This document shows, piece after piece, positions 6,346-13,985 of a DNA stretch of 31,202 nucleotides. The DNA is taken from positions 1 to 31,202 of the IMG/VR virus record IMGVR_UViG_3300030117_001971. One strand, 5' to 3'. Position numbers and translations under genes: made by a program. The notes below the pieces were generated by a model that saw only the letters and a list, made by a program, of their open reading frames with translations, did no database searches and was not told the origin of the DNA. The stretch comes from a virus. Positions within the stretch are counted from its first letter, which is position 1; each line of letters begins with the position of its first letter.

Positions 6346-6860
6346 ATGACTACTTAAATAAAAGTTATCAGAATTTGTTAGATATATCTAAGCGTATAAC
6401 TAGCAATAGGTATCCTGACTATGAAGATTTGTTACACGAAACAATATTAGCTTTATATAATATAGATAAAGAAAAAATTAAAATAATAATAGAAAAAAAA
6501 CAACTTACTTTTTACATAGTTAGAATAATGCTAAATCAATACCATAGTAATACAAGTCCTTATCATAAAAAATATAGAAAGCAATACAACGAAAAACAAT
6601 TAAAAGAATTTTATATTTATACTAAAGAGCCTTTGACTAAAGAAAAGATGAAGAAGTTAGAGGAACAAGAAGATAGGTTACAATGGATAGAGGAAAAGTT
6701 AAAACATTTAAGCTGGTTTGATGTAGAGGTATTTAAGATATATTATAGAGAAAATTACAGTTTAAATACAATGAGTAAAGCAACAAAGATAAATAGAAGT
6801 ACATTAGGGAAGTCAATTAGGTTTATTAAAAACTTTTTAAAAAATGAAAAACAAAAGTAA
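6333..6860 (+). CDS. Sigma-factor-like protein, candidate late-gene activator
   Basis: This 175-residue protein has the layout of a small sigma-70-related factor. The N-terminal part contains ISKRITSNRYPDYEDLLHET, as in sigma region 2. A basic linker follows (about 75-110). The C-terminal region about 120-170 (LSWFDVEVFKIYYRE, then MSKATKINRSTLGKSIRF) reads as a region-4 helix-turn-helix. There is no ATG near the 5' end; the TTG at 6333 is the best start. Placed just before packaging genes, it could direct RNA polymerase to the late promoter motif seen four times downstream. That link is inference; the sigma-like fold itself is moderately supported. Confidence 0.6.
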   Translation: MEKLNDYLNKSYQNLLDISKRITSNRYPDYEDLLHETILALYNIDKEKIKIIIEKKQLTFYIVRIMLNQYHSNTSPYHKKYRKQYNEKQLKEFYIYTKEPLTKEKMKKLEEQEDRLQWIEEKLKHLSWFDVEVFKIYYRENYSLNTMSKATKINRSTLGKSIRFIKNFLKNEKQK

Positions 6861-7209
6861 AGGTATTGGTGATGATATAGCTAAATTCACCAAAGCAACA
6901 GGAATAGATAAATTAGTAAAAGCAATAAATCCTGATTGCAAATGTGAGGAACGAAGAAAGAAACTAAATCAAATGTTTCCAAAATTTAAGAATATAAGGC
7001 AGTTTACAGAAGATGAGATTAAGATATATGATGAAGTAATGCCTATAGTAGAAAAGAATCAAAGATTAAATAGAGAAGAAAAAACTATAGTTAATGCTTT
7101 ATATAAAGGGGTATTTGGTCAGAATCCACAATGGAAAAGTTGTTCACCCTGTAATAAACAAATAATAGATAATTTAAAAAAGGTATATGAAAAGTCGTGC
7201 AGAGTTTGA
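6844..7209 (+). CDS. Conserved phage protein with cysteine pairs, 121 aa
   Basis: The N-terminus (GIGDDIAKFTKATGIDKLVK) followed by CKCEERRKKLN resembles a small protein family that recurs near packaging genes in Bacteroidota phages; this is recalled, not searched. A C-x-C pair near residue 32 and a C-x-x-C pair near residue 100 suggest a metal site or structural disulfides. No function is known to me. It overlaps neighbours on both sides (17 and 23 bases). Confidence 0.55.
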   Translation: MKNKSKGIGDDIAKFTKATGIDKLVKAINPDCKCEERRKKLNQMFPKFKNIRQFTEDEIKIYDEVMPIVEKNQRLNREEKTIVNALYKGVFGQNPQWKSCSPCNKQIIDNLKKVYEKSCRV

Positions 7210-7528
7210 AAAAATGATGTCTGATGTTGAGGAATGGAAATATAAAGATATAAGATATAAATATTTGAAAAAGTACGTTAAAATATATATGGATTATTAC
7301 GACTATGTTATAGATGATGTAATACTGTGTGAGCATTGTTCTAAACAAGCAGTAGATATACACCATATAGATGCTAGGGGTTTAGGTGGTGATCCAAGAG
7401 GACATAAGAACCAAATAGAAAATCTAATTGCTTTATGTAGAGCTTGTCATATAAAAGCAGAAACAAATAAACAATTTAATAATCAATTAAGAGAATTAAA
7501 TAAACATAAACATAATCATAAATACTAA
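7187..7528 (+). CDS. HNH endonuclease
   Basis: This 113-residue protein has a classical HNH site: CEHC at residues 48-51, DIHHID at 57-62 with the catalytic histidine, GLGG, then NQIENLIALCRACH at 75-88. The paired CxxC motifs would hold a structural zinc. In tailed phages such HNH proteins next to terminase genes assist DNA cleavage during packaging. Here it also adjoins the ParB/Mom-like genes, so a role with modified DNA is possible. It overlaps the ParB gene by one base. Confidence 0.85.
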   Translation: MKSRAEFEKMMSDVEEWKYKDIRYKYLKKYVKIYMDYYDYVIDDVILCEHCSKQAVDIHHIDARGLGGDPRGHKNQIENLIALCRACHIKAETNKQFNNQLRELNKHKHNHKY

Positions 7529-8034
7529 TGAAAATAGAAAAAGTTAAAATAGCAGAATTAAATCCTGCCGAGTATAACCCTAGAAGAATGACTAACAAAC
7601 AATATGAGGACTTAAGAAACTCATTAGAAAAGTTTGGTTTAGTTGATCCTATAATAATAAACGCAGATAATACAGTAGTTGGTGGTCATCAACGCTTACG
7701 AATAATGAGAGAAATGGGAGCAGAGCTTGTGCCAGTAGTTAGAGTAAATCTATCTAAAGAAGATGAAAAAGAATTAAATATAAGGCTAAACAAAAATTCA
7801 GGTGAATTTGATTTAGATATATTAGCTAATAATTTTGAAGTAGATGAGTTAAAAGATTGGGGTTTTAAAGATATTGAACTTGGTTTTAATACTGATAAAA
7901 TACAAACAGATTTATCTGATTCAATAGAATTACAATACAAAATAGAAGTAGACGTAACTTCTGAAAAAGAACAAGAACAATTATATAATGATTTAACTAA
8001 CAAAGGATATATATGCCGAATTTTAACATTATAA
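7528..8034 (+). CDS. ParB N-terminal-domain protein
   Basis: Residues 1-115 form a ParB/sulfiredoxin-like domain: an early NPAEYNPRRM, LEKFGLVDPIIIN, and the core VVGGHQRLRIMREMG. The C-terminal tail (about 130-168, YKIEVDVTSEKEQEQL) is a small alpha-beta segment like the end of phage ParB-methyltransferase proteins, but no methyltransferase domain is present. In phages such proteins commonly accompany DNA modification genes and may act as nucleotide-dependent DNA clamps or guides. The gene overlaps the ATPase-Mom gene by 22 bases, which strongly suggests a joint function. Plasmid-type segregation is unlikely because there is no ParA. Confidence 0.85.
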   Translation: MKIEKVKIAELNPAEYNPRRMTNKQYEDLRNSLEKFGLVDPIIINADNTVVGGHQRLRIMREMGAELVPVVRVNLSKEDEKELNIRLNKNSGEFDLDILANNFEVDELKDWGFKDIELGFNTDKIQTDLSDSIELQYKIEVDVTSEKEQEQLYNDLTNKGYICRILTL

Positions 8035-9101
8035 AAGAAGTTAAACCTAAAAAGACATTTAGGGTTAGCTCAGTTATGGGTAAATTTGATTTACAAACTG
8101 AACATATTAAAGAACAATTTATAGGAGATATAGATTTAAATGATGAATGGCAAATAGGTTGTATAATTGGAAGTAGTGGCAGTGGAAAGACCACAATAGC
8201 AAAAGAGTTATTTTCTGAAAGTTATATAACTAATTTTAAATATGAAGCTGAAACTATTTTAGATGATATGCCTAAAGAAAAAAGTGTAGATGAAATTACA
8301 AGAACTTTTAATAGTGTTGGTTTTTCTTCTCCACCAAGTTGGTTAAAACCTTATTCAGTTTTATCTAATGGACAAAAGATGAGAGTAGATTTGGCAAATG
8401 GTTTATTACAAGATAAAGAGTTAATGGTATTTGATGAATTTACAAGTGTAGTAGACAGGAATGTAGCACAAATAGGAAGTTATGCGGTACAAAAAGCTAT
8501 TAGGAAAACAAAAAGAAAATTTATAGCAGTTAGTTGTCATTATGATATTGTGGATTGGCTTTTGCCTGATTGGATATTTAATACTGATTCTATGACTTTC
8601 CAAGATTTGAGAAAGCAAAAAAAAAATAGACCAGAAATTAAATTTGAAATATACCAAACAAGAGATAAATCAGTATGGAGAATGTTTGCTAAACATCATT
8701 ATTTAAGTCATAGTCATAATAACGCTGCTAATGTTTATGTGGCTTTTGTTAATGAACAGTTAGCAGGTTTTTATTCTGCTTTACCTTTTCCACATCCAAT
8801 AGTTAAAAATATTTATAAAGGACATAGATTGGTTGTTTTGCCTGATTATCAAGGTATAGGAATAGGATTAAAATTAAGAACAGAAGTTGCTAAACATTAT
8901 GTGCAGAAAAAGAAAAAAAGATTTGTAGCAACAACTTCACACCCTGCTATTATATATGGTTTAAAAAATAATCCAAATTGGATATTAACAAGAAAAGGCA
9001 GATTAAGTGCAGGTAGTAAAACAGGTAAAATACAAAATAAAAATGTAAAAGGAAGTACATCAGCAAATAGAATAACCACAAGTTGGGAGTATAAATTATA
9101 A
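8013..9101 (+). CDS. ABC-type ATPase fused to Mom-like GNAT acyltransferase
   Basis: This is a two-domain protein of 362 residues. Residues about 40-200 are an ABC-type ATPase: Walker A GSSGSGKTT (53-61), signature LSNGQ (117-121), Walker B LMVFDE (137-142), and a switch histidine in SCHYD (176). There is no membrane segment, so it is not a transporter. Residues about 205-362 are GNAT-like: HHYLSHS (228-234), the acyl-CoA-type loop YQGIGIG (279-285), and TTSHPA. The HHYLSHS and SHPA surroundings recall phage Mu Mom, which converts adenine to a carbamoylmethyl derivative. The fusion, with ParB overlapping upstream, suggests an ATP-driven hypermodification enzyme that shields phage DNA. The ATPase and GNAT calls are strong; the Mom-type activity is inferred. 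Confidence 0.8.
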   Translation: MPNFNIIKEVKPKKTFRVSSVMGKFDLQTEHIKEQFIGDIDLNDEWQIGCIIGSSGSGKTTIAKELFSESYITNFKYEAETILDDMPKEKSVDEITRTFNSVGFSSPPSWLKPYSVLSNGQKMRVDLANGLLQDKELMVFDEFTSVVDRNVAQIGSYAVQKAIRKTKRKFIAVSCHYDIVDWLLPDWIFNTDSMTFQDLRKQKKNRPEIKFEIYQTRDKSVWRMFAKHHYLSHSHNNAANVYVAFVNEQLAGFYSALPFPHPIVKNIYKGHRLVVLPDYQGIGIGLKLRTEVAKHYVQKKKKRFVATTSHPAIIYGLKNNPNWILTRKGRLSAGSKTGKIQNKNVKGSTSANRITTSWEYKL

Positions 9102-9116
9102 ATTAAATTTAATAAA

Positions 9117-9500
9117 ATGGGCAAAAAAGAACACAACCTAAAGAAAGAAACATTACTAAAAGCATTAGAGAGTAGTTTAGGAATAGTATCAACTGCTTGT
9201 AATAGGTCAGGTATAAGTAGAAGTAGTTTTTATAAATGGTATAAAGAAGATGAAGAATTTAGAAAAAAGGTAGATGAGATAGATAACCTTAAACTAGATT
9301 TTGTAGAAAGCAAACTATTTAAGAATATAGAAAACGAAAAAGAGAAAAGTATAATATTCTATTTACAACACAAAGGACACAAGAGAGGATATATACAAAG
9401 ACAGAATATTAATCTAACATCTAACGAAGAAGATATTAAAAAGATTGAAATTGAAATCATTGAATCTAAAGGGAACAGTAGTCCTACAAAAGAATCTTAA
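9117..9500 (+). CDS. Terminase small subunit
   Basis: This 127-residue protein contains a helix-turn-helix at about residues 20-55 (GIVSTACNRSGISRSSFYKW, then YKEDEEFRKKVDE), typical of Bacteroidota-phage small terminases. A helical oligomerisation region follows (IIFYLQHKGHKRGY), then an acidic-basic tail. It recognises phage DNA for packaging and hands it to the large subunit. Its end overlaps the large-subunit frame by about 40-56 bases depending on the TTG used. It starts 15 bases after the ATPase-Mom gene. Confidence 0.8.
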   Translation: MGKKEHNLKKETLLKALESSLGIVSTACNRSGISRSSFYKWYKEDEEFRKKVDEIDNLKLDFVESKLFKNIENEKEKSIIFYLQHKGHKRGYIQRQNINLTSNEEDIKKIEIEIIESKGNSSPTKES

Positions 9501-10620
9501 TGCTAGTACAAGAATTGTAGTTAATCAGGGTGGAACAAGAAGTAGTAAGACATATAGTTTAGCACAATTAATAATACTTAAAGCATTACAATCAAAGGGT
9601 AAGGTATATACTATTTGTAGAAAAACATTACCTGCTCTTAAATCTTCTGCATATAGAGATTTCTTTAATATATTAGAATCACATAATTTATATAATCCTG
9701 ATAATCATAATAAGTCAGAACTTACATATAAGTTAAATAACAATACAATAGAGTTTATTTCAGTTGACCAACCTGCTAAAGTTAGAGGTAGAAAAAGGAA
9801 CTATGTTTGGCTAAATGAGGCTAATGAGTTTAGCTTTGAGGATTGGGTACAATTAACACTAAGAACAACAGAAAGAATATATTTAGATTTTAACCCCTCT
9901 GATCCTTATAGTTGGATATATGATAATGTAATGAATAGAGAAGATTGTACTTTTATTAAATCAACATATTTAGATAATCCTTTTTTACCTGATGAAACAA
10001 TAAAGGAAATAGAAAGGCTAAAACAATTAGATAGTAATTATTGGCAGATATATGGATTAGGTGATATGGCTCAACCTACTGAAACTATATTTAGACAGTT
10101 TGAGATATGTAACAATATACCAACAGAATCAACGCTAATAGCTTTAGGTATGGACTTTGGTTATTCTAATGATCCTACTGCAATAGCAGAAGTATATAAG
10201 CTCAATGATGATTTATATATTAATGAATTGTTATATGCTAAAGGTTTAACTAATCAAGACATAGCAAACAAGTTAAGGGAATTAGGTATAACAAGACAGA
10301 CAGAGATTATAGCAGATAGTGCAGAACCTAAATCAATAGAAGAAATACATAGATTAGGATTTAATGTAAAACCTGCAAAGAAAGGAGCAGATTCTATAAA
10401 TATGGGTATTGATGTATTAAGAAGATTTAAAATACATATAACAAAGAATAGTACAAATGCTATTAATGAATTTAAGTATTATAAATGGCTAGTAGATAAG
10501 AATGGTAAGGTAATAAATAAACCTGCTACAAATCAATTAGACCACCTTATAGACGCTATTAGATATACTGCTTTAAATAAGTTAACTACTAATTATAGTG
10601 GTAAGTATTACATATTATGA
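9445..10620 (+). CDS. Terminase large subunit
   Basis: This is the packaging motor ATPase and nuclease, 391 residues. The ATPase has a Walker A-like GGTRSSKT (29-36) and a Walker B YVWLNEANE (120-128, catalytic E). The C-terminal RNase H-like nuclease shows GMDFGYSNDPTA (D237), IIADSAEP (D291) and QLDHLIDAIRY near the end, giving three acidic residues. Length fits the compact Terminase_3/PBSX-type group. No ATG exists near the start; TTG codons at 9445, 9451 and 9460 are candidates, all inside the small-subunit gene, so translation is probably coupled. The stop overlaps the first late-promoter-like motif. Confidence 0.92.
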   Translation: MKLKSLNLKGTVVLQKNLNASTRIVVNQGGTRSSKTYSLAQLIILKALQSKGKVYTICRKTLPALKSSAYRDFFNILESHNLYNPDNHNKSELTYKLNNNTIEFISVDQPAKVRGRKRNYVWLNEANEFSFEDWVQLTLRTTERIYLDFNPSDPYSWIYDNVMNREDCTFIKSTYLDNPFLPDETIKEIERLKQLDSNYWQIYGLGDMAQPTETIFRQFEICNNIPTESTLIALGMDFGYSNDPTAIAEVYKLNDDLYINELLYAKGLTNQDIANKLRELGITRQTEIIADSAEPKSIEEIHRLGFNVKPAKKGADSINMGIDVLRRFKIHITKNSTNAINEFKYYKWLVDKNGKVINKPATNQLDHLIDAIRYTALNKLTTNYSGKYYIL

Positions 10621-10645
10621 ACAAAAACAACAATTTTATATTTAT
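10616..10645 (+). promoter_or_regulatory. Late promoter-like motif, copy A
   Basis: TATGAACAA (10616-10624), 13 bases, then ATATTTAT (10638-10645), ending 5 bases before the ATG of the tail assembly chaperone gene. The same two boxes with the same spacing occur at three other late genes. If transcription starts a few bases downstream, the message would be leaderless or nearly so. Confidence 0.55.
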
Positions 10646-10650
10646 AACAA

Positions 10651-11232
10651 ATGGCTAGAGAGCAAATACAGGTTATAGTACCTACTGATTGGAAAGATAT
10701 TACTATTGCAGAGTATCAAAGATATTTACAATTAGCAAAGACAAGAAGAAAAACAAAAGATGATGAGATTATTGCTATGTTTTGTAAAGTGGATAAAGAC
10801 CTTATTAAAAAGGTAAAACTTAAAGATAAGAAAGTATTAGTAGATAAAATAAACAAATTTGTAAATAGCAAAAATGAAAGAGAGTTAAAGAAAAGAATAA
10901 AGTTTAAAGGTAAGCAATATGGCTTTATACCTAATTTAAGCAAGATAACAACAGGTGAATTTGTTGATATAGAGGAATACGGAAAAGATATAAATATAAA
11001 CTTACACAGAATAATGAGTGTGTTGTATAGAGAAGTAGATAGAGAAGTAGGTAAGTATTATAGTGTAAAACCTTATGATCCTGATGAGCTTGAAATAGAT
11101 AAGTTTAAAGATTTACCAATGAGTACAACACTATCTGCGATAGATTTTTTTTTTCGTTTAGGGAGAAATTTATTGGAAGATTTAAACAATTATTCGAGGG
11201 AGGTAGTGAAGAACAAGAAGATAAAACACTAG
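10651..11232 (+). CDS. Tail assembly chaperone, short (zero-frame) product
   Basis: This 193-residue protein resembles the tail assembly chaperone of Bacteroidota siphophages: TDWKDITIAEYQRYLQL near the start, GFIPNLSKITTGEFVDIEEY in the middle, IMSVLYREV, then the hydrophobic STTLSAIDFFFRLGRNLL. A run of ten T at 11145-11154 lies in this last part. A long open -1 frame begins there and continues to 11396, as in lambda G/GT-type genes. The short form would be the main product and the frameshifted form the minor one. It is the first gene after the terminase and carries its own late promoter-like motif. Its distance from the tape measure gene (17568) is unusual for a chaperone. Confidence 0.65.
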   Translation: MAREQIQVIVPTDWKDITIAEYQRYLQLAKTRRKTKDDEIIAMFCKVDKDLIKKVKLKDKKVLVDKINKFVNSKNERELKKRIKFKGKQYGFIPNLSKITTGEFVDIEEYGKDININLHRIMSVLYREVDREVGKYYSVKPYDPDELEIDKFKDLPMSTTLSAIDFFFRLGRNLLEDLNNYSREVVKNKKIKH

Positions 11233-11396
11233 CAGGAAAGTGGGGTTGGTATAATGTAATATTTGGTTTAGCTAATGACAATATACTAAATGTAGAAAAG
11301 ATTACTAGAACAGAAATAGCTTTAGTGCTTACTTATTTAAGTTACCAACAAGATAAAGGTAATGTAGAAAAAAATAATTATAATAAATTTAAATGA
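11145..11396 (+). CDS. -1 frameshift extension of the tail assembly chaperone
   Basis: At the T10 run the zero frame reads GAT TTT TTT TTT CGT; shifting back one base gives TCG TTT AGG GAG, which stays open to a TGA at 11394-11396. The extension adds about 80 residues to the first 168, giving a protein of about 248. It contains FIGRFKQLFEGG, KWGWYNVIFGLAND and IALVLTYLSYQQDK, coherent protein-like sequence without its own start codon. The stop overlaps the next ATG (11393), as expected of a translated frame. A miscounted homopolymer would instead make this one continuous gene. Confidence 0.7.
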   Translation, partial: FFFSFREKFIGRFKQLFEGGSEEQEDKTLAGKWGWYNVIFGLANDNILNVEKITRTEIALVLTYLSYQQDKGNVEKNNYNKFK

Positions 11397-11902
11397 TAAC
11401 ATATAAAAACATAATAGACGATTTTAACACAATAGCTACTAATCATTTTTTGATTAATTCTTTTCATAGTGGTATGCTAGATGAAGTTGATATAAACAAA
11501 TTAGACCAATCAGATTTTCCTATATTATATGTAGAGCCAGGTAACACTAATATAGATAAAGGCGTATTAACTTACACTTTTACTGTATTTACTATGAACA
11601 AAATAAAAGAAGATTTAAGTAATAGAGAGGAAGTATGGTCTGAAATGTTACAAATAATGCAAGACATTATAGCAGAGTTTAGACAGAATCTAGCGGTGCA
11701 AACTGCTAATGATCCTGGTAAAAAATTTAGTTATGTTCCTGGTGAAGTAGTTTTAAATCTACCTATTAATGCAGAGCCTTTTACAGTTAGATTTTCTAAT
11801 ATGCTTACAGGTTGGTCTGCTAGTTTTACAATGCAAGTTAATAACCCTAATTCACTATGTGATGCACCAATAGAACCTAGTGACGAAGATAGAAATACAT
11901 AA
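11393..11902 (+). CDS. Tail terminator / tail completion-like protein
   Basis: This 169-residue protein has the layout of tail-terminator proteins: an N-terminal helix (YKNIIDDFNTIATNHFLI), then FPILYVEPG, a strand pair (GVLTYTFTVFTMN), a helix (EEVWSEMLQIMQDIIAEF), and C-terminal strands (EPFTVRFSNMLTGWSASF). The order resembles the family seen in Bacteroidota siphophages. It would cap the tail tube and join it to the head. It overlaps the frameshifted chaperone by 4 bases and the next gene by one base. The assignment is by pattern and neighbourhood. Confidence 0.55.
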   Translation: MITYKNIIDDFNTIATNHFLINSFHSGMLDEVDINKLDQSDFPILYVEPGNTNIDKGVLTYTFTVFTMNKIKEDLSNREEVWSEMLQIMQDIIAEFRQNLAVQTANDPGKKFSYVPGEVVLNLPINAEPFTVRFSNMLTGWSASFTMQVNNPNSLCDAPIEPSDEDRNT

Positions 11903-12492
11903 TGGAATTTGAAACAAAAGCATTAGAGGGAGTATTAAGTAGTTTTGGTAGTAAGCTAATAGAAAAGGCTAGAGCAAATCTAAATAAGAAAGATAAGAGA
12001 GCTAAGGGAACTCTATTTAATGAAATGAGTTACAATATAGAAAAAACTCCTACAGGTGTAAAGTTTGTAATGGACTTTGGACAAGCAGAGGACTATTGGG
12101 TGTTTGTAGATCAGGGTGTTGAGGGTGCAGGAGGTTTTAAAGGTAGTGGTAGAAAAAGAGGTCAGGGTAGTAAGTTTAAATTTGGTAGAAAACAACCACC
12201 ATTAAGAGCTATATTGCCGTGGATTAAATTAAAAGGATATAGAGGAAGAATACAAAAAGATTGGAAAAATAACAAAGGTGCAGGTAGGTTTATTAGCGAC
12301 AAATCATTTGCTTTTATTGTAGCTAGAAGTATAAAACAAAGAGGGATAGAAAGAACTAGATTTATTAGTAAGCCTTATGAAGATATGATAGATGATTTAA
12401 AACAAGATTTAACTGTGGCTATGGCAGAGGACATAGACAACTCAATAACAATAGAAGAACAACCAAAAATAGAAATAAATTTAAGTAAATAA
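11902..12492 (+). CDS. HK97 gp10-like neck / tail completion protein
   Basis: This 196-residue basic protein carries an N-terminal helix with AKG, then strands with YWVFVDQGVEGAGGF, a pattern seen in the HK97 gp10-like family (FVDQGV). A glycine- and lysine-rich loop (KGSGRKRGQGSKFKFGRKQP) and a C-terminal helix (YEDMIDDLKQDL) follow. It probably functions in head-tail joining. Position next to the terminator-like protein supports this. Confidence 0.55.
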   Translation: MEFETKALEGVLSSFGSKLIEKARANLNKKDKRAKGTLFNEMSYNIEKTPTGVKFVMDFGQAEDYWVFVDQGVEGAGGFKGSGRKRGQGSKFKFGRKQPPLRAILPWIKLKGYRGRIQKDWKNNKGAGRFISDKSFAFIVARSIKQRGIERTRFISKPYEDMIDDLKQDLTVAMAEDIDNSITIEEQPKIEINLSK

Positions 12493-12494
12493 TA

Positions 12495-13985
12495 ATGGCG
12501 AATTTTAGTATAGAACAACAACCAAGTAAATTTGTAGCCTGTAATAGTCCTTTAGTTTATGTAGTTAAAGAAAGTAGTGGGACTATAACAGGTGCAGCAA
12601 AGTTTAGATATATAGTACAAGTACAAATAAGTCAAACAAATATAGGAGCTTTAACAACTATAGCTAAATTAAAAATACATAAAAATAAAGCAGGTGTAGG
12701 TATAGTTGATGTTCATAAGATAGTTAGAACTTATTTAGAAACAACACAATATAATGCAAACTCTACAACTAATAGTATTCATAATTTAGGTATAACTATA
12801 CCTGCTAAACCTTTTTCTACAAATGTAAGTCAAGCAGTTGCTATTAGAATATTAGGTGGTTATGAAACAGCTACAAGTCAAACTGCTGCTCCAGTAGAAG
12901 AATTAACACCCACAGGAACTTATACTACAAATGTTGCAGTTGGTATTCCTGCAACAACTCCTTATACACAAACAGCAACTAATGTAGGAGGTTTAGATAA
13001 TGGAACAAATTTTCCTTTAAACTTTTATAAAAATGATACTACTAATGAAGATGATTATAGTTTTTTAACTAATGCTCCAACTGTCCAATTTGTTAGAGGT
13101 AGTAGTACAAGTGCAGATAATGTAGATGAAATGACTATTTGTTTTAAACAGGGTGATGACGATTCAGGTAATAGTAGTATAATAACTGTTGGTAAAAAAA
13201 TAAATTATATAGCAATACAGTATTTTAATGAAAATGGAAATCAGATAGCAGGTACAACTGGTGGAGATTTAATACATTTTTTTATTAATAGCGTAGCTAA
13301 TGGTGGTTCAACTGCTGCTGAAAGTACAAGCGTAGATAGATCAATTTTATATTTTGGTTGTGGAACTAAAAATTTAGAAACACAAAACTTAACCCCTAAA
13401 GGCAGACCTAGTAACTTTTCTAATTGGGCATATTATAGAATTTGTGGAACAACAACAGCAGATATTACTAGCAACCAACCTGACACTAGATGTACTAAGT
13501 TTTATACTTTTTATAGATATGGTGTAAGTAGAACAGGAATAGATGATAGACACCAAAGTTGCACAAGATACGATAATATTAGATTAGCTTGGCGTAATAG
13601 ATTAGGTGCATGGGATTATATGAACTTTAGAAATAAATCTATAGAAAGCGTAGATATAACAAGTGAAGAAATGGAAAGTGTACCAGGTACTTGGGATAGT
13701 AGTACATTTAGTTATAATAATTGGGATAGAGGCAAAGAAACATTATTTACAGAAGCTACTAGAAAATTAGTAATCAATTCTGATTATTTAAATGAAGATG
13801 AGGCTATATGGTTAGAGGAATTGTTTACTTCTACTGACATACAAATTATAGATGATAATAGTGCAGTATATCCTGTAATTATAACTAATAAAACATACAC
13901 TAAAAAAACAAGTGTAAATGATAAAATAAAAATACAGTACACTATTAATTTAGAATACGCTAACAAAGTAAGAACCAATAGCTAA
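12495..13985 (+). CDS. Tail structural protein, 496 aa
   Basis: This is a large beta-rich protein without signal peptide. It has Thr/Ser/Asn-rich strands (for example the region around residues 140-170) and a cysteine-bearing segment (RFCTKF-like area near 330-350), typical of virion surface or tail proteins. The C-terminal part (ESVPGTWDSSTFSYNN and YTINLEYANKV) resembles tail or baseplate proteins of flavobacterial phages, recalled without search. The 3' end overlaps the next gene by one base, and the two are probably made and assembled together. The exact role is uncertain. Confidence 0.5.
   Translation: MANFSIEQQPSKFVACNSPLVYVVKESSGTITGAAKFRYIVQVQISQTNIGALTTIAKLKIHKNKAGVGIVDVHKIVRTYLETTQYNANSTTNSIHNLGITIPAKPFSTNVSQAVAIRILGGYETATSQTAAPVEELTPTGTYTTNVAVGIPATTPYTQTATNVGGLDNGTNFPLNFYKNDTTNEDDYSFLTNAPTVQFVRGSSTSADNVDEMTICFKQGDDDSGNSSIITVGKKINYIAIQYFNENGNQIAGTTGGDLIHFFINSVANGGSTAAESTSVDRSILYFGCGTKNLETQNLTPKGRPSNFSNWAYYRICGTTTADITSNQPDTRCTKFYTFYRYGVSRTGIDDRHQSCTRYDNIRLAWRNRLGAWDYMNFRNKSIESVDITSEEMESVPGTWDSSTFSYNNWDRGKETLFTEATRKLVINSDYLNEDEAIWLEELFTSTDIQIIDDNSAVYPVIITNKTYTKKTSVNDKIKIQYTINLEYANKVRTNS

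Noticed and set aside
7528-8034. ParB as a plasmid or chromosome partition protein
   Set aside because: No ParA gene and no parS-like repeats were seen. The overlap with the ATPase-Mom gene favours a DNA modification context.
8013-9101. ABC transporter ATP-binding protein
   Set aside because: There is no permease gene or membrane segment nearby, and the ATPase is fused to an acyltransferase and overlapped by a ParB gene.
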